Made by a program: the position numbers and the translations under genes. From assembly GCF_024256385.1 (NCBI RefSeq), contig NZ_JAMLFW010000001.1, positions 3,720,001 to 3,784,000 of the forward strand: a stretch of 64,000 nt of DNA. Direction: 5' to 3'. Positions 27,000 through 36,900 of this stretch are shown here, one piece after another (within the stretch, counting starts at the first letter, position 1; each line of letters begins with the position of its first letter). The notes under the pieces were generated by a model, which made no database searches, was not told the origin of the DNA, and worked only from the letters and a program-made list of their open reading frames with translations. The DNA is from Anatilimnocola floriformis. Its GTDB lineage: Bacteria > Planctomycetota > Planctomycetia > Pirellulales > Pirellulaceae.

Positions 27000-28292
27000 A
27001 TGGCGACTCCCGAAGAACCGCGCCGCCCCGGCTCACGCTACGTGCTGCGGTATGGTTCCACGCGAGCGCTCGGCATCTTCAGCGCCCGTGGCAACGATCG
27101 TTACGGCCGCGGCATGAAAGTGGTCGCCCGCACGCAGCGCGGTCTGGAAGCCGGCGATGTTCTCTGTGAAGCCACGGAAGAGGTCGCCCGCAGTTTGAGC
27201 AATGCTCCCGGCGGCGCTATTTTGCGCGAGTTGAGCGCTGACGATGCCAACGAACTCGTTCACATTCACAGCAAAGAGCGAAACGAATTTGAGATCTGCC
27301 AGCAGCATGTGTTGCGGCTCAAGCTGCCGATGGAATTGGTGGATGTCGAACATTTGTTCGGCGGCGAGCGGGTCGTTGTCTACTACTTGTCGGAAGATCG
27401 CGTTGACTTTCGCGACTTGGTGAAGCAACTGGCTTCGGAATTTCAAACTCGCATCGAAATGCGCCAGATCGGCGTGCGCGACGAAGCGAAGCTGCTCGCC
27501 GACTACGGCGATTGCGGCAAGCCGGTTTGCTGCAACACACACTTGCACGAAATGCCGCCGGTCTCGATGAAGATGGCCAAGCTACAAAAGGCCACGCTCG
27601 ATCCTACGAAGATCTCCGGGCGCTGCGGCCGATTGAAATGCTGTCTCCGCTACGAATACGACACTTACGAAGAGCTGCAGCGCACGCTGCCGCCCGCCGG
27701 CTCGGAAATTGTCACTTCTACCGGCCGTGCGCGCGTGCTGAATCAGGAAATCCTCACGCAGCAGTTGCTCGTGCAGATGGAAGATGGTCGGCGAGTGCTG
27801 ATCAGTGTCCAGGATGTCCTCACCGTCTTGAAAGTCGGCACTGGCAATGTTCGTCGTGGCCGAGGCCGCGATGCCGAAGAAGAAGGCGGTGAAGAAGGGG
27901 CTGCCGCCAACGAACCCGCCGCCAACGAGCAAAGTGGCGACCGCGGCCCGAATGATCGTGGTCCCAACGATCGTGGCCGCAATCGTTCTTCCGGGGCGGG
28001 AAATCAACGGCGTGATTCACGTCCACCGCAGCGCAACGATCGGCGCGATCAACCGCGCCGGCCCGACAATCGCAATCAGCCGCGTACTGAACAATCCTCT
28101 GGCGGCCAACCGCAAACCGAAGCTTCGCGCGACGAAAAAGGTCTCGACGACATGCACCGCGGCACGCTCCCCAGCAACGCGCCGCCTCCCGATCCGCAAA
28201 CCAGCCTCCCACCCGATTTGCCCCCTACTCAGGTCGAGCAACATCCGCTCGACGCTCCCGATCAGCCGCCGAATACGGATTCTCCTGCCTGA
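27000..28292 (+). CDS. PSP1-domain (RicT/YaaT-like) protein with disordered C-terminal tail
   Basis: 430 residues from the ATG at 27000. An upstream in-frame start at 26904 lies in the hairpin region. Residues 15-270 form the PSP1 domain with its conserved cysteines: C172, C177, C178 (GDCGKPVCCNTHL) and C209, C214, C215 (GRCGRLKCCLRYEYD). In Bacillus the homologue RicT is part of an Fe-S-bearing complex affecting RNA maturation. Residues about 285-430 are low complexity, rich in R, N, D, P and Q with repeated 'GPNDRG', probably disordered and possibly RNA-binding. The tail is unusual relative to the roughly 275-residue family core. Confidence 0.87.
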   Translation: MATPEEPRRPGSRYVLRYGSTRALGIFSARGNDRYGRGMKVVARTQRGLEAGDVLCEATEEVARSLSNAPGGAILRELSADDANELVHIHSKERNEFEICQQHVLRLKLPMELVDVEHLFGGERVVVYYLSEDRVDFRDLVKQLASEFQTRIEMRQIGVRDEAKLLADYGDCGKPVCCNTHLHEMPPVSMKMAKLQKATLDPTKISGRCGRLKCCLRYEYDTYEELQRTLPPAGSEIVTSTGRARVLNQEILTQQLLVQMEDGRRVLISVQDVLTVLKVGTGNVRRGRGRDAEEEGGEEGAAANEPAANEQSGDRGPNDRGPNDRGRNRSSGAGNQRRDSRPPQRNDRRDQPRRPDNRNQPRTEQSSGGQPQTEASRDEKGLDDMHRGTLPSNAPPPDPQTSLPPDLPPTQVEQHPLDAPDQPPNTDSPA

Positions 28293-28370
28293 TCTCTTGC
28301 CGAACGTGCTTGCCCAGCAAATCATATAACGTTCATTGGTTGTTCATTTCGAATCCTGTGGAATCCTGCC

Positions 28371-28808
28371 GTGTCGAAAAGCATGACTCCCGAAGTCCAT
28401 CCGTTGATCAAGCTCTTGTGCGAAGACCGCCGCTACAAGCTCGACGGTTATCAGTTCGTCCGCAGCGGCCTTGAATACGCGCAAGAAGTGCTGGAACTCG
28501 GCCGGGCAGAGGACACCACGCTCGCCGAGGGCGAAGTTCGCCGCGTCCGCCACGTCACCGGCCAGGATCTGTCGCAAGCCCTCAAGCAATACGCGCACAA
28601 CCAATACGGTTTCATGGCAAAGCTGGTGCTGGCCGACTGGGGCATTCGCACGACGAGCGACTTTGGCGAGATCGTTTACAACCTGATCAAAATCGGCGAG
28701 ATGACCAAATCACCCGAAGACCGCCGCGAAGATTTCGACGACGTGTTCGAATTCGAACAAGCTTTGGTTCGCGAGTTCGAGATCACTGCCGCCGAGGACG
28801 CGGCGTAG
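28371..28808 (+). CDS. Minf_1886-family conserved protein
   Basis: 145 residues from a GTG start (an ATG at 28383 is an alternative). It is acidic and helical, with the family segments 'YKLDGYQFVRSGLEYAQEVL', 'HVTGQDLSQALKQYAHNQYGFMAKLVLADWGI' and 'DFGEIVYNLIKIGEMTKSPEDRREDFDDVFEFE'. The family is confined mainly to Planctomycetes and Verrucomicrobia and has no known function. It supports the taxonomic reading of the window. Confidence 0.85.
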   Translation: MSKSMTPEVHPLIKLLCEDRRYKLDGYQFVRSGLEYAQEVLELGRAEDTTLAEGEVRRVRHVTGQDLSQALKQYAHNQYGFMAKLVLADWGIRTTSDFGEIVYNLIKIGEMTKSPEDRREDFDDVFEFEQALVREFEITAAEDAA

Positions 28809-28822
28809 GAATTGCAGATTTT

Positions 28823-28894
28823 CGATTGCAGATTGCAGAATGAATCAGCAACTGCCTTTTCAATCTGCGATCTGACATTTGCAATCTGCAATCG
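28823..28894. repeat. Inverted repeat of ATTGCAG words upstream of transaldolase
   Basis: A perfect 15-base inverted pair, CGATTGCAGATTGCA (28823-28837) and its complement (28880-28894), flanks 42 bases that contain further partial copies such as AATCTGCGATCTG. The element occupies nearly the whole gap between the Minf_1886 stop and the transaldolase AAGGAAG. It is built on iterated short words like 23463-23540 but with a different unit. Confidence 0.55.
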
Positions 28895-28910
28895 CCTTCA
28901 AGGAAGCCCC

Positions 28911-29951
28911 ATGACTCCTCTCCAGTCCCTCGTCGCCTCTGGCACCAAACTCTGGCTCGATTCGATCGATCCCGATCTCGTGAAGCGCGACCGGCAAGAA
29001 GGCGCGACGGGCGCTACTTCGAATCCGATCATCATTGCCGACCTGATCAAGACGGGTCGGTTTGACGCGGAAATCGCCAGCCTCGCCAAGGAAGGTCTGC
29101 CAGCCGAAGATGTCACCTGGAAGCTGACCGATCACCTGGTGAAGGGCGCTCAGAAAGTCTTCGAGCCCGTATGGCAGGAGACGAAAGGAAACGACGGCTA
29201 CGTCAGCTTTGAGCTTGATCCGCTGATCGAAGACCCAACGGCTAACATGCCGCATGCGGAGCGCGTGCAACGTTACATCGAGCTCGGCAAGAAGTGGGCA
29301 GCCGGTCAAACGAACCGCATGATCAAGGTTCCCGCTACGCCAGCGGGATTGGGTTCGCTCGAAGAATTGTGCGCAGCCGGCGTGACGCTGAATGTGACGC
29401 TGATCTTCTCACCCCGCCAATACCAGGCGGCTCGCGATGCCATTTGGCGCGGCGCGCAGCGTCGTACTTCGCGCGATCAGTTCAAGTCGGTCTATAGCAT
29501 CTTCGTCTCGCGCGTCGATGTGTACACCGAGCAACACCTGCCGCAACTTTCAGCCGCCGCGCAAGGCCAGGTCGGCATCGTCAACGCGAAACAAATCTGG
29601 GCCGACAATCTGAAATTCTGGAGCGACAAGAAACTGCCGCTGCAGCAAGAGATGATCTTCGCCAGCACGGGCACGAAGAAAAAAGAAGACGCACCGTGGA
29701 AGTATGTCGACGCTTTTGCCGGCAGTGACATTCAAACCAATCCGCCCGCGACCAATGCTGCCGTGGCCGCCAGCGGCCGCACCTTCACCCGGCAAGTCGA
29801 TAAGCTGCCGCCGCCCGAGGTGCTCGCGGAAATCGCCAAGACCGTGAAAATGGAGCATCTGGAACAGACGCTCATGAGCGAGGGCATTCAAAAATTTGCC
29901 GACCCGCAAAAAGCGTTGCTCAAGCTGGTCGCGCAGAAATTGGCCGGCTAA
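28911..29951 (+). CDS. tal: Transaldolase
   Basis: 346 residues from the ATG at 28911, 4 bases after the run AAGGAAGCCCC; an in-frame start at 28812 would fall before the inverted repeat. The class I aldolase barrel motifs are present: '[15 protein letters not shown]', '[16 protein letters not shown]', '[16 protein letters not shown]', the Schiff-base lysine in '[13 protein letters not shown]' and '[11 protein letters not shown]'. It interconverts C3/C7 and C4/C6 sugar phosphates in the pentose phosphate pathway. It is convergent with the oxygenase gene, 6 bases apart. Confidence 0.93.
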   Translation: MTPLQSLVASGTKLWLDSIDPDLVKRDRQEGATGATSNPIIIADLIKTGRFDAEIASLAKEGLPAEDVTWKLTDHLVKGAQKVFEPVWQETKGNDGYVSFELDPLIEDPTANMPHAERVQRYIELGKKWAAGQTNRMIKVPATPAGLGSLEELCAAGVTLNVTLIFSPRQYQAARDAIWRGAQRRTSRDQFKSVYSIFVSRVDVYTEQHLPQLSAAAQGQVGIVNAKQIWADNLKFWSDKKLPLQQEMIFASTGTKKKEDAPWKYVDAFAGSDIQTNPPATNAAVAASGRTFTRQVDKLPPPEVLAEIAKTVKMEHLEQTLMSEGIQKFADPQKALLKLVAQKLAG

Positions 29952-29957
29952 GTCGCG

Positions 29958-30536
29958 CTATTTCGAGCGAAAAAACACGTCGGAGCGAAGGACGTACTTC
30001 CGCCCCGACGCAAGCTGGCGTCCTTCGTGCCACCATTCGTGGCGAAAGAATAGAGCTGAACCTTTCCGCGGTACCACGCGCACTATCTCGGGCCTGTCGC
30101 CGTTGATCTTGTCGTCGGCGTAGAAGGCAGTTTCGCCGCCGGTGAAATCATCGTTGAGATAAAACAAGCAAGTCAAACGACTCCGGACCTGAGGTGATTC
30201 CTCGACGAATCCATCAATGTGCCGTCTGAATCGCTGGCCGACGTCATAGCGATAGAACCTGAAATTCGGATCGAGCCCGACAGGCGTGCCCCACGCAAGC
30301 TGCTCAGACACATGCGGCAAACAACGCTGCCACAGATCGTCGGCCAAACTGAGATCGTTGAAATTGGCCCGAGAGTTATCGCGAATATTGGTGCGCAGCT
30401 GCGGGCCGGAATGCGTTCGCACCGAAGCCAATTCAAAGCCGATCTCTTCGCCACGAGCGATGAGCGAATCGCATTCGACGGCCGAAAGTAGATCGGCGAC
30501 GGTGAACAGGTTCTCGGCGAGTTCCGTTTTCATCAT
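29958..30536 (-). CDS. 2-oxoglutarate/Fe(II) oxygenase (prolyl 4-hydroxylase-like)
   Basis: 192 residues, no signal peptide. The double-stranded beta-helix core carries the iron facial triad H106, D108 (FRRHIDGF) and H170 (EWWHEG) with the 2-oxoglutarate-binding K180 (GRKYVLRSDVFF), as in P4Hc enzymes. 'LTCLFYLNDDFTGGETAFY' is characteristic. The substrate is a protein, amino acid or small molecule that cannot be identified. The gene starts with ATGATG (30536/30533). Confidence 0.88.
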   Translation of the reverse strand: MMKTELAENLFTVADLLSAVECDSLIARGEEIGFELASVRTHSGPQLRTNIRDNSRANFNDLSLADDLWQRCLPHVSEQLAWGTPVGLDPNFRFYRYDVGQRFRRHIDGFVEESPQVRSRLTCLFYLNDDFTGGETAFYADDKINGDRPEIVRVVPRKGSALFFRHEWWHEGRQLASGRKYVLRSDVFFRSK

Positions 30537-30916
30537 TTAGCCCTGACCTTACCATAGACCTGCGAATCGCCTCTCAGCAACCCCGTTCGCTGCTTGAAAG
30601 CTGACTGAGAAAATGGGCCCGGTTGCGGAAGTTGCGGCCGGCCGCTGCTCAATAAAATCTAAAAATCGCGATTTCGAACGCACCAATCCCTTCGATTTTT
30701 GGAATTTGCAGATACACTAGGCGGATTGGCGTGAACTGCCTCACGCTTCCTGCCGTTGCACAACTCTCCCTTGGCGCAGCGGGTGACGATCGCGGTGATG
30801 TACCGCGAAGCACCCATCTTTTTCCGCCTATTTTGCCTTTGTGCTAACCCATTTTGCCGTTCGCGGCGATGCTGCGCACCTGGTCATGCGCGCAGCGATT
30901 TCGTAAGGATTTGCTG
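30537..30916. other. Divergent intergenic region ahead of the giant surface protein
   Basis: 380 bases without a supported gene, between the oxygenase start and the giant gene. It contains a perfect palindrome AAATCGCGATTT (30663-30674) in a locally AT-rich tract, plausible as a regulatory site. A possible TTG start at 30854 reads into the giant gene but is less likely than 30917. No hairpin with a T-tract was seen. Confidence 0.4.
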
Positions 30917-33900
30917 ATGCTCGAGTTCTTCGCTTCGTCGCTGTGCCGTGCTCCTCGCCAGACTATCGCTACCAATTCACAGACTGCTGCAGCTCGCCGC
31001 CGACATTTTTTGAATCAGTTTCGCAAGTCGCAAATCGAAGGATTAGAGCCGCGCGACCTGATGGCAGTGGATTCGATCACTGCGCTGAACACACCGTTTG
31101 TGGAGAATTTTGATGGGATGGGATCCGCGGGAACAGCAGCGCTGCCATCTGGATTTCGCGGCGGCGCCGATTACGCGACGGGCGCTACCACCGCCACGTT
31201 TGCCTATGGTTCAACGGGCACTGGCGTAGTAACTGGTACTTCCAGCGGCGGCATCATTAACTGGGCGAATGGAGTTACGGCAAGTTCAACCGACCGAGCT
31301 TTAGGATTTCTTAATACAGGTTCTTACACGTCGCCGAAGTCGTTCTTTGTGGCAGTGACCAACAATTCGGGCTCCACTATTACTTCGCTGAACATTGAGT
31401 GGGATTACGAAAAATATCGGAGCGGTTCGCGGCAGTATGACTGGACGTTTTTCCACGGGAGCACCTCGGCAGCCACTATCGCCGAAACAGGAGGCAACCA
31501 GTCGTACGCAGCCGACGCGGGCAATGCTACGGTGAGCAACCCGCCGTTGACGACCGCCAAAAGCGTGTCGCTAACCGGCTTGAGCATTCCAGCCGGCACG
31601 GTCTATTACTTGCGGTGGACCTATACGGGCCTAGGTGGGAGCACCAATGGCCAAGGGATCGGCATCGACAATCTCAAAGTCACGGCTGCCGGATCTGCTG
31701 CCGCGCCGAATGTTAGTCCCACCAATACCGTGCCTGCGGCTCAAACGACCAACGAAGATACGCCCCTGGTGTTTTCGACCGCGAACAGCAACGTCATCTC
31801 GATTGCCGATCCCGATGCGGCCACAGGAACGATGCTGCTGCAGTTGTCGGTTACCAATGGCACTTTGACACTGGGTAGCACGACCAATCTGGCGGGAACC
31901 GGCAACGGCACGGACACGCTTTCTTACACCGGCACGTTGGCAGATCTCAACGCCGCGCTGCAAGGGCTGAGTTTTGCTCCCACCGCGAATTTTAGCGGCA
32001 ACGCGACCCTCACGATCACGAGCAATGATCAGGGAAACACCGGTAGCGGCGGCGCGCTGAGCGACACCGATACTGTGGCGATCACGGTGACACCGGTAAA
32101 CGATGCCCCGACGTTGCAGAATAATTTGGGATTAACCGTTGCCGAGGGAGCACCAGCCACGGTCATCACCGGCGCGATGCTGCAGGTGAACGACGTCGAT
32201 AATACCGCAGCGCAACTGATTTACACCGTCACTGCCTTGCCGACGAACGGCATTTTGACGAACGGTGTCACGCCGCTGGCATTGAACGGCACGTTTACGC
32301 AGGCCGACATTGCGGCGGGCCTGATTAGCTATGCCCACAACGGCAGCGAGACGACCACCGATTCGTTCACGTTCACGGTGAGTGATGGCACGGCGGGAAT
32401 TCCAGCCACCGTTTTCCCGATCACGATCACACCTGTCAACGACATCCCGACGCTCACGACTAATGCTGGCCTGACGGTTGCCGAAGGGGCCCCAGCCACG
32501 GTAATCACTAATGCTCGGTTGCTCGTAAGCGATAACGACAATCTGGCCACTGCGCTGCTATACACCGTAACTCTGCTACCGACGGGCGGCACGCTCGCGA
32601 AGAACGGCACTCCGCTGGCCGCGAACGACACGTTCACGCAGGCCGATATCGATGGCGGTTTGATTACCTACGCACACGCCGGTGGCGAAGCGATCGGCGA
32701 TTCGTTCACGTTCACGGTGACCGATGGCGCGGGTGGAAATATTCCGGCCACGACCTTTGCTATCTCGATCACGCCCGTCAACGACGCGCCGACGCTCACG
32801 ACCAACGCCGGCCTGACGGTCGCCGAAGGAGCCGCGGCGACTACCATCACGAACACACAACTGCTGGTCAGCGATGTCGACAACACTCCGCTCCAATTAA
32901 CTTATACACTCGGCACCGCTCCGACGTTCGGCACGCTTTCTCTCAGCGGCGTGCCGTTAGCCGCCGCCGGCACTTTCACGCAGGCAGATATCAACAGCGG
33001 TCTGGTGAAGTACGCCCACAACGGTAGCGAGACGACCGCCGATTCGTTCACGTTCACCGTGAGCGACGGCACCGCGACTATTCCGAGTACGACCTTCAAC
33101 ATCACGATCACGCCCGTCAACGACCTGCCGGTGCTGGCCACCAATTCGCCACTCACCGTTGCCGAGGGGGCTCCGGCCACGACGATTGCCAATACGAACT
33201 TGCTGACGACCGACGCCGACGCGACGGCCGCTCAACTTGTTTACACGGTGACGTTGCTTCCGACGAATGGCGTGCTGTCGTTGAGCGGCAGTCCGCTGTT
33301 GGTCAATCAAACGTTCACGCAGGCGGACATCAACAACAGCCTGCTGAAGTACGCCCACAACGGCAGCGAGACGACCAGCGATTCGTTCACATTTACGGTG
33401 AGCGATGGCACGGCCACGCTTCCAGTCAGCACGTTCAACATCACGATTACACCGGTGAATGATGCGCCAACGTTGACGAACAACGTTCTACTGATCGTGG
33501 CCGAAGGGGCGACGAATATCGCGATCACTAGCACCAACTTGCTGGCCAGCGACGCCGAATCGCCAGCGACCAATCTCACCTACACCCTCTCCTCCGTTCC
33601 AGCCAACGGCACGCTCGCGCTGAGCGGCACGCCGCTGGCATTGAACGGCACTTTCACACAGGCGAACATCAACTCGGGATTGTTGACCTACAGCCATAGC
33701 GGCAGCGAGACGACCAGCGATTCGTTCATGTTCACCGTGAGCGATGGCACGGCCACGCTTCCAGTCAGCACGTTCAACATCACGATTACACCCGTAAATG
33801 ATGCACCGGTGCTGGCCACCAATTCTCCACTCACGGTAGCTGAAGGAGCCGCGGCCACGACAATTACGAGCGCCAACCTGGTCGTGACCGATGCCGACAA

Positions 33901-36900
33901 CACGGCAGCGCAGTTGATATATACCGTGACCTCGATTCCCGCCAACGGCGTGTTGTCGTTGAGCGGCAGCGCCCTCGCGGTAAACCAAACGTTTACTCAG
34001 GCAGACATCAACAACAGCCTGCTGAAGTACGCCCACAATGGCAGCGAGACAACGAGCGACTCGTTCACGTTCACGGTGACCGATGGCGCCGTCACTCTGC
34101 CGGGGAGCACGTTCAGCATAATGATCACGGCGGTGAACGATCCGCCGACGCTGACGAACAACACCTCGCTGACTGTTGCTGAAGGCGCTACAAATGCCGC
34201 GATTACCAGCACAAATTTGTTGGTGAGCGACGGCGATACAGGCGCGGCTGGTCTCACCTACACCCTCACCGCCGTTCCAGCCAACGGCACGCTCGCGCTC
34301 AGCGGCGCGCCGCTCGGCATTGGCGGTACGTTTACGCAAGCCAATATCAATGCGGGGCTGCTCACTTACAGCCACAACGGCAGCGAAACGACCAGCGATT
34401 CGTTCACGTTCACCGTCAGCGACGGCAATAGCAGCATCGCTGCCACGACCTTCTCGATCACGGTCACGCCGGTCAACGACACGCCGACGCTAACGACGAA
34501 CATAGGTTTGACCGTCGCCGAAGGCGCAGCGGCCACCACGATTGCCAGTAGCCAATTGGCGGTGACCGATCCGGATGCGACGCCGGTGCAGGTGGTGTAC
34601 ACAGTGACGGTGCTGCCAACCAATGGCGTGCTCTCGCTCGGCGGTGCAGCCGTCGGCATCAACGGAACGTTCACACAGGCTGATATCAATGCTGGCCTGG
34701 TAAAGTATGCCCACAACGGTAGCGAAACGACCAGCGATTCGTTCACGTTCACCGTCAGCGATAGTTCGACCGGTTCGATCCCGACGACGATCTTTGCGAT
34801 CACGGTCACTCCGGTCAACGACGCTCCCGTTGTGGCGACTAATGCGGGACTGACGGTGAGCGAAGGCGCGCCCGCAACTGTTATCGGCTCGGCGCTGCTC
34901 AACGCCACCGATGTCGATAGCAACAATCTCACGCTGACCTACGCCATCGTTACCTTGCCGACGAATGGAACGTTGTCTGTGAACGGCGCGCCACTGACGG
35001 CAGCCGGCACGTTCACGCAAGCTCAGGTGAATGGCGGGCAACTCGCCTACGCTCACAATGGCAGCGAAACGACGAGCGATAGCTTTAGTTTCACTGTGAG
35101 CGACGGCGCTGGCGGCAGCACGTTGCCAACGATTTTTGCCATCGCGATCACTGCCGTGAATGATCCGCCGGTGCTCGCGACAAACAGTGGCTTGACCAAC
35201 GTACCGCTCAACACGAGCGTCACGCTGACGGGCAGCAACCTGCTGACGACCGATGCCGACAACACGGCGACCCAACTGGTCTACACCGTGGGAACCGCTC
35301 CGGCGGGAACGCTTACGCTCACTGGCACCGGCGTTTTGACTGCCGGCGGCACCTTCACTCAAGATGACATCAACACCGGCAAGGTTTCGTACGCCGCGCC
35401 AGCCGCCGGCGTCGCCGATAGCTTCACCTTCACCGTCAGCGACGGCACGGCTACGCTGCCGACAGCGACCTTTACCATTGGACTGATCGCTGCAAATACT
35501 TCGCCGACGATCGTCAACAACGTTGGCTTGACGCTCGCCGAAGGTGCGACATCACCGATATCCAATACGCTGCTGCAAGTGACAGATGCTCAGCAATCGG
35601 CTGCGAATCTCACCTACACGATCACCGCAATTCCAGCCAACGGCGTACTGTTGCTAAATAGCACGCCGCTGACGCTGAACGGCACGTTCACACAAGCTGA
35701 TATCAATGCTGGGCTGTTGTCGTACACGCACAACGGCAGCGAAACGACGGGCGACTCGTTTACCTTCACGGTTGCCGACGGCGCGGGTGGAACGATCCCC
35801 GCAACAACGTTCACGATTACCATCACGGCGGTGAACGACGCGCCGGTGCTCGCCGTCAATACGGGCCTAACTGTCTTCGAGGGAGATGCAGCAACGACCA
35901 TCACCAGCGCGCAGTTGGCAGTAACCGATGTCGATAACGGCGCAGCACAGATCGTTTTCACCGTGCTATCGATACCCGCTAACGGCACCTTGGCACTCAG
36001 CGGCACGGCGCTCGGAATCAACGCCACGTTCACACAGGCCGACATCAACAATGGCTTGGTCACGTATGCCCACAACGGAAGCGAAACCACCAGCGACACA
36101 TTCAGTTTCTCGGTGACTGATGGCAACACGACGATCGCTTCCACCCCGTTCGCCATTACGGTCACGCCGGTGAACGATGCGCCGGTGCTCAGTGTGAACG
36201 CGGGACTCACGGTAGCCGAAGGTGCTGCCGCCACGGTCATCACCAGCGCTCGCTTGGCGGTGACCGATGCCGATACGCCGGCTGCCTCAATCACCTTTAC
36301 GGTTACCGCCACTCCCGCGAATGGCACGCTGTTGCGGAATGGCACGCCGCTCGCGATCAGCAGCACCTTCACCCAAGCCGACATCAACAACGGGCTGTTG
36401 AGCTACACACACAACGGCAGCGAAACGACCAGCGATGCGTTCAGCTTCACGGTGAGCGACGGCGCTGGCGGCACGATCGCCGCAACAACGTTTGCGATTA
36501 CCGTCACGGCGGTGAACGACGCGCCGGTGCTCGCGGTCAACACGGGCCTGACGGTCGCCGAAGGCGCGACTGCCACCACCATCACTACCGCTCGCCTGCA
36601 AGTGACCGACGTTGATACGCCGGCCGCGCAAATCACCTACACCGTCACCGCGCTCCCCGCCAACGGCACATTGCTGCTCAACAGCACGCAGCTCGCATTG
36701 AACGGCACGTTTACACAAGCCGATATCAACAATGGTTTGCTGAAGTACACCCACAACGGCAGCGAGACGACCAGCGATTCGTTCTCGTTCACGGTTTCGG
36801 ATGGCGCCGGCGGTTCGATCTCGGCGACGACCCTTGCGATCACCGTGACGCCCGTCAACGATGCACCGACCATTGCGCCGCAAACCTTCGCGATTGCTGA

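Noticed and set aside
32111-36864. Regular array that might be mistaken for CRISPR or noncoding satellite
   Set aside because: Units are about 340 bases, in frame, and encode a clear extracellular repeat domain.
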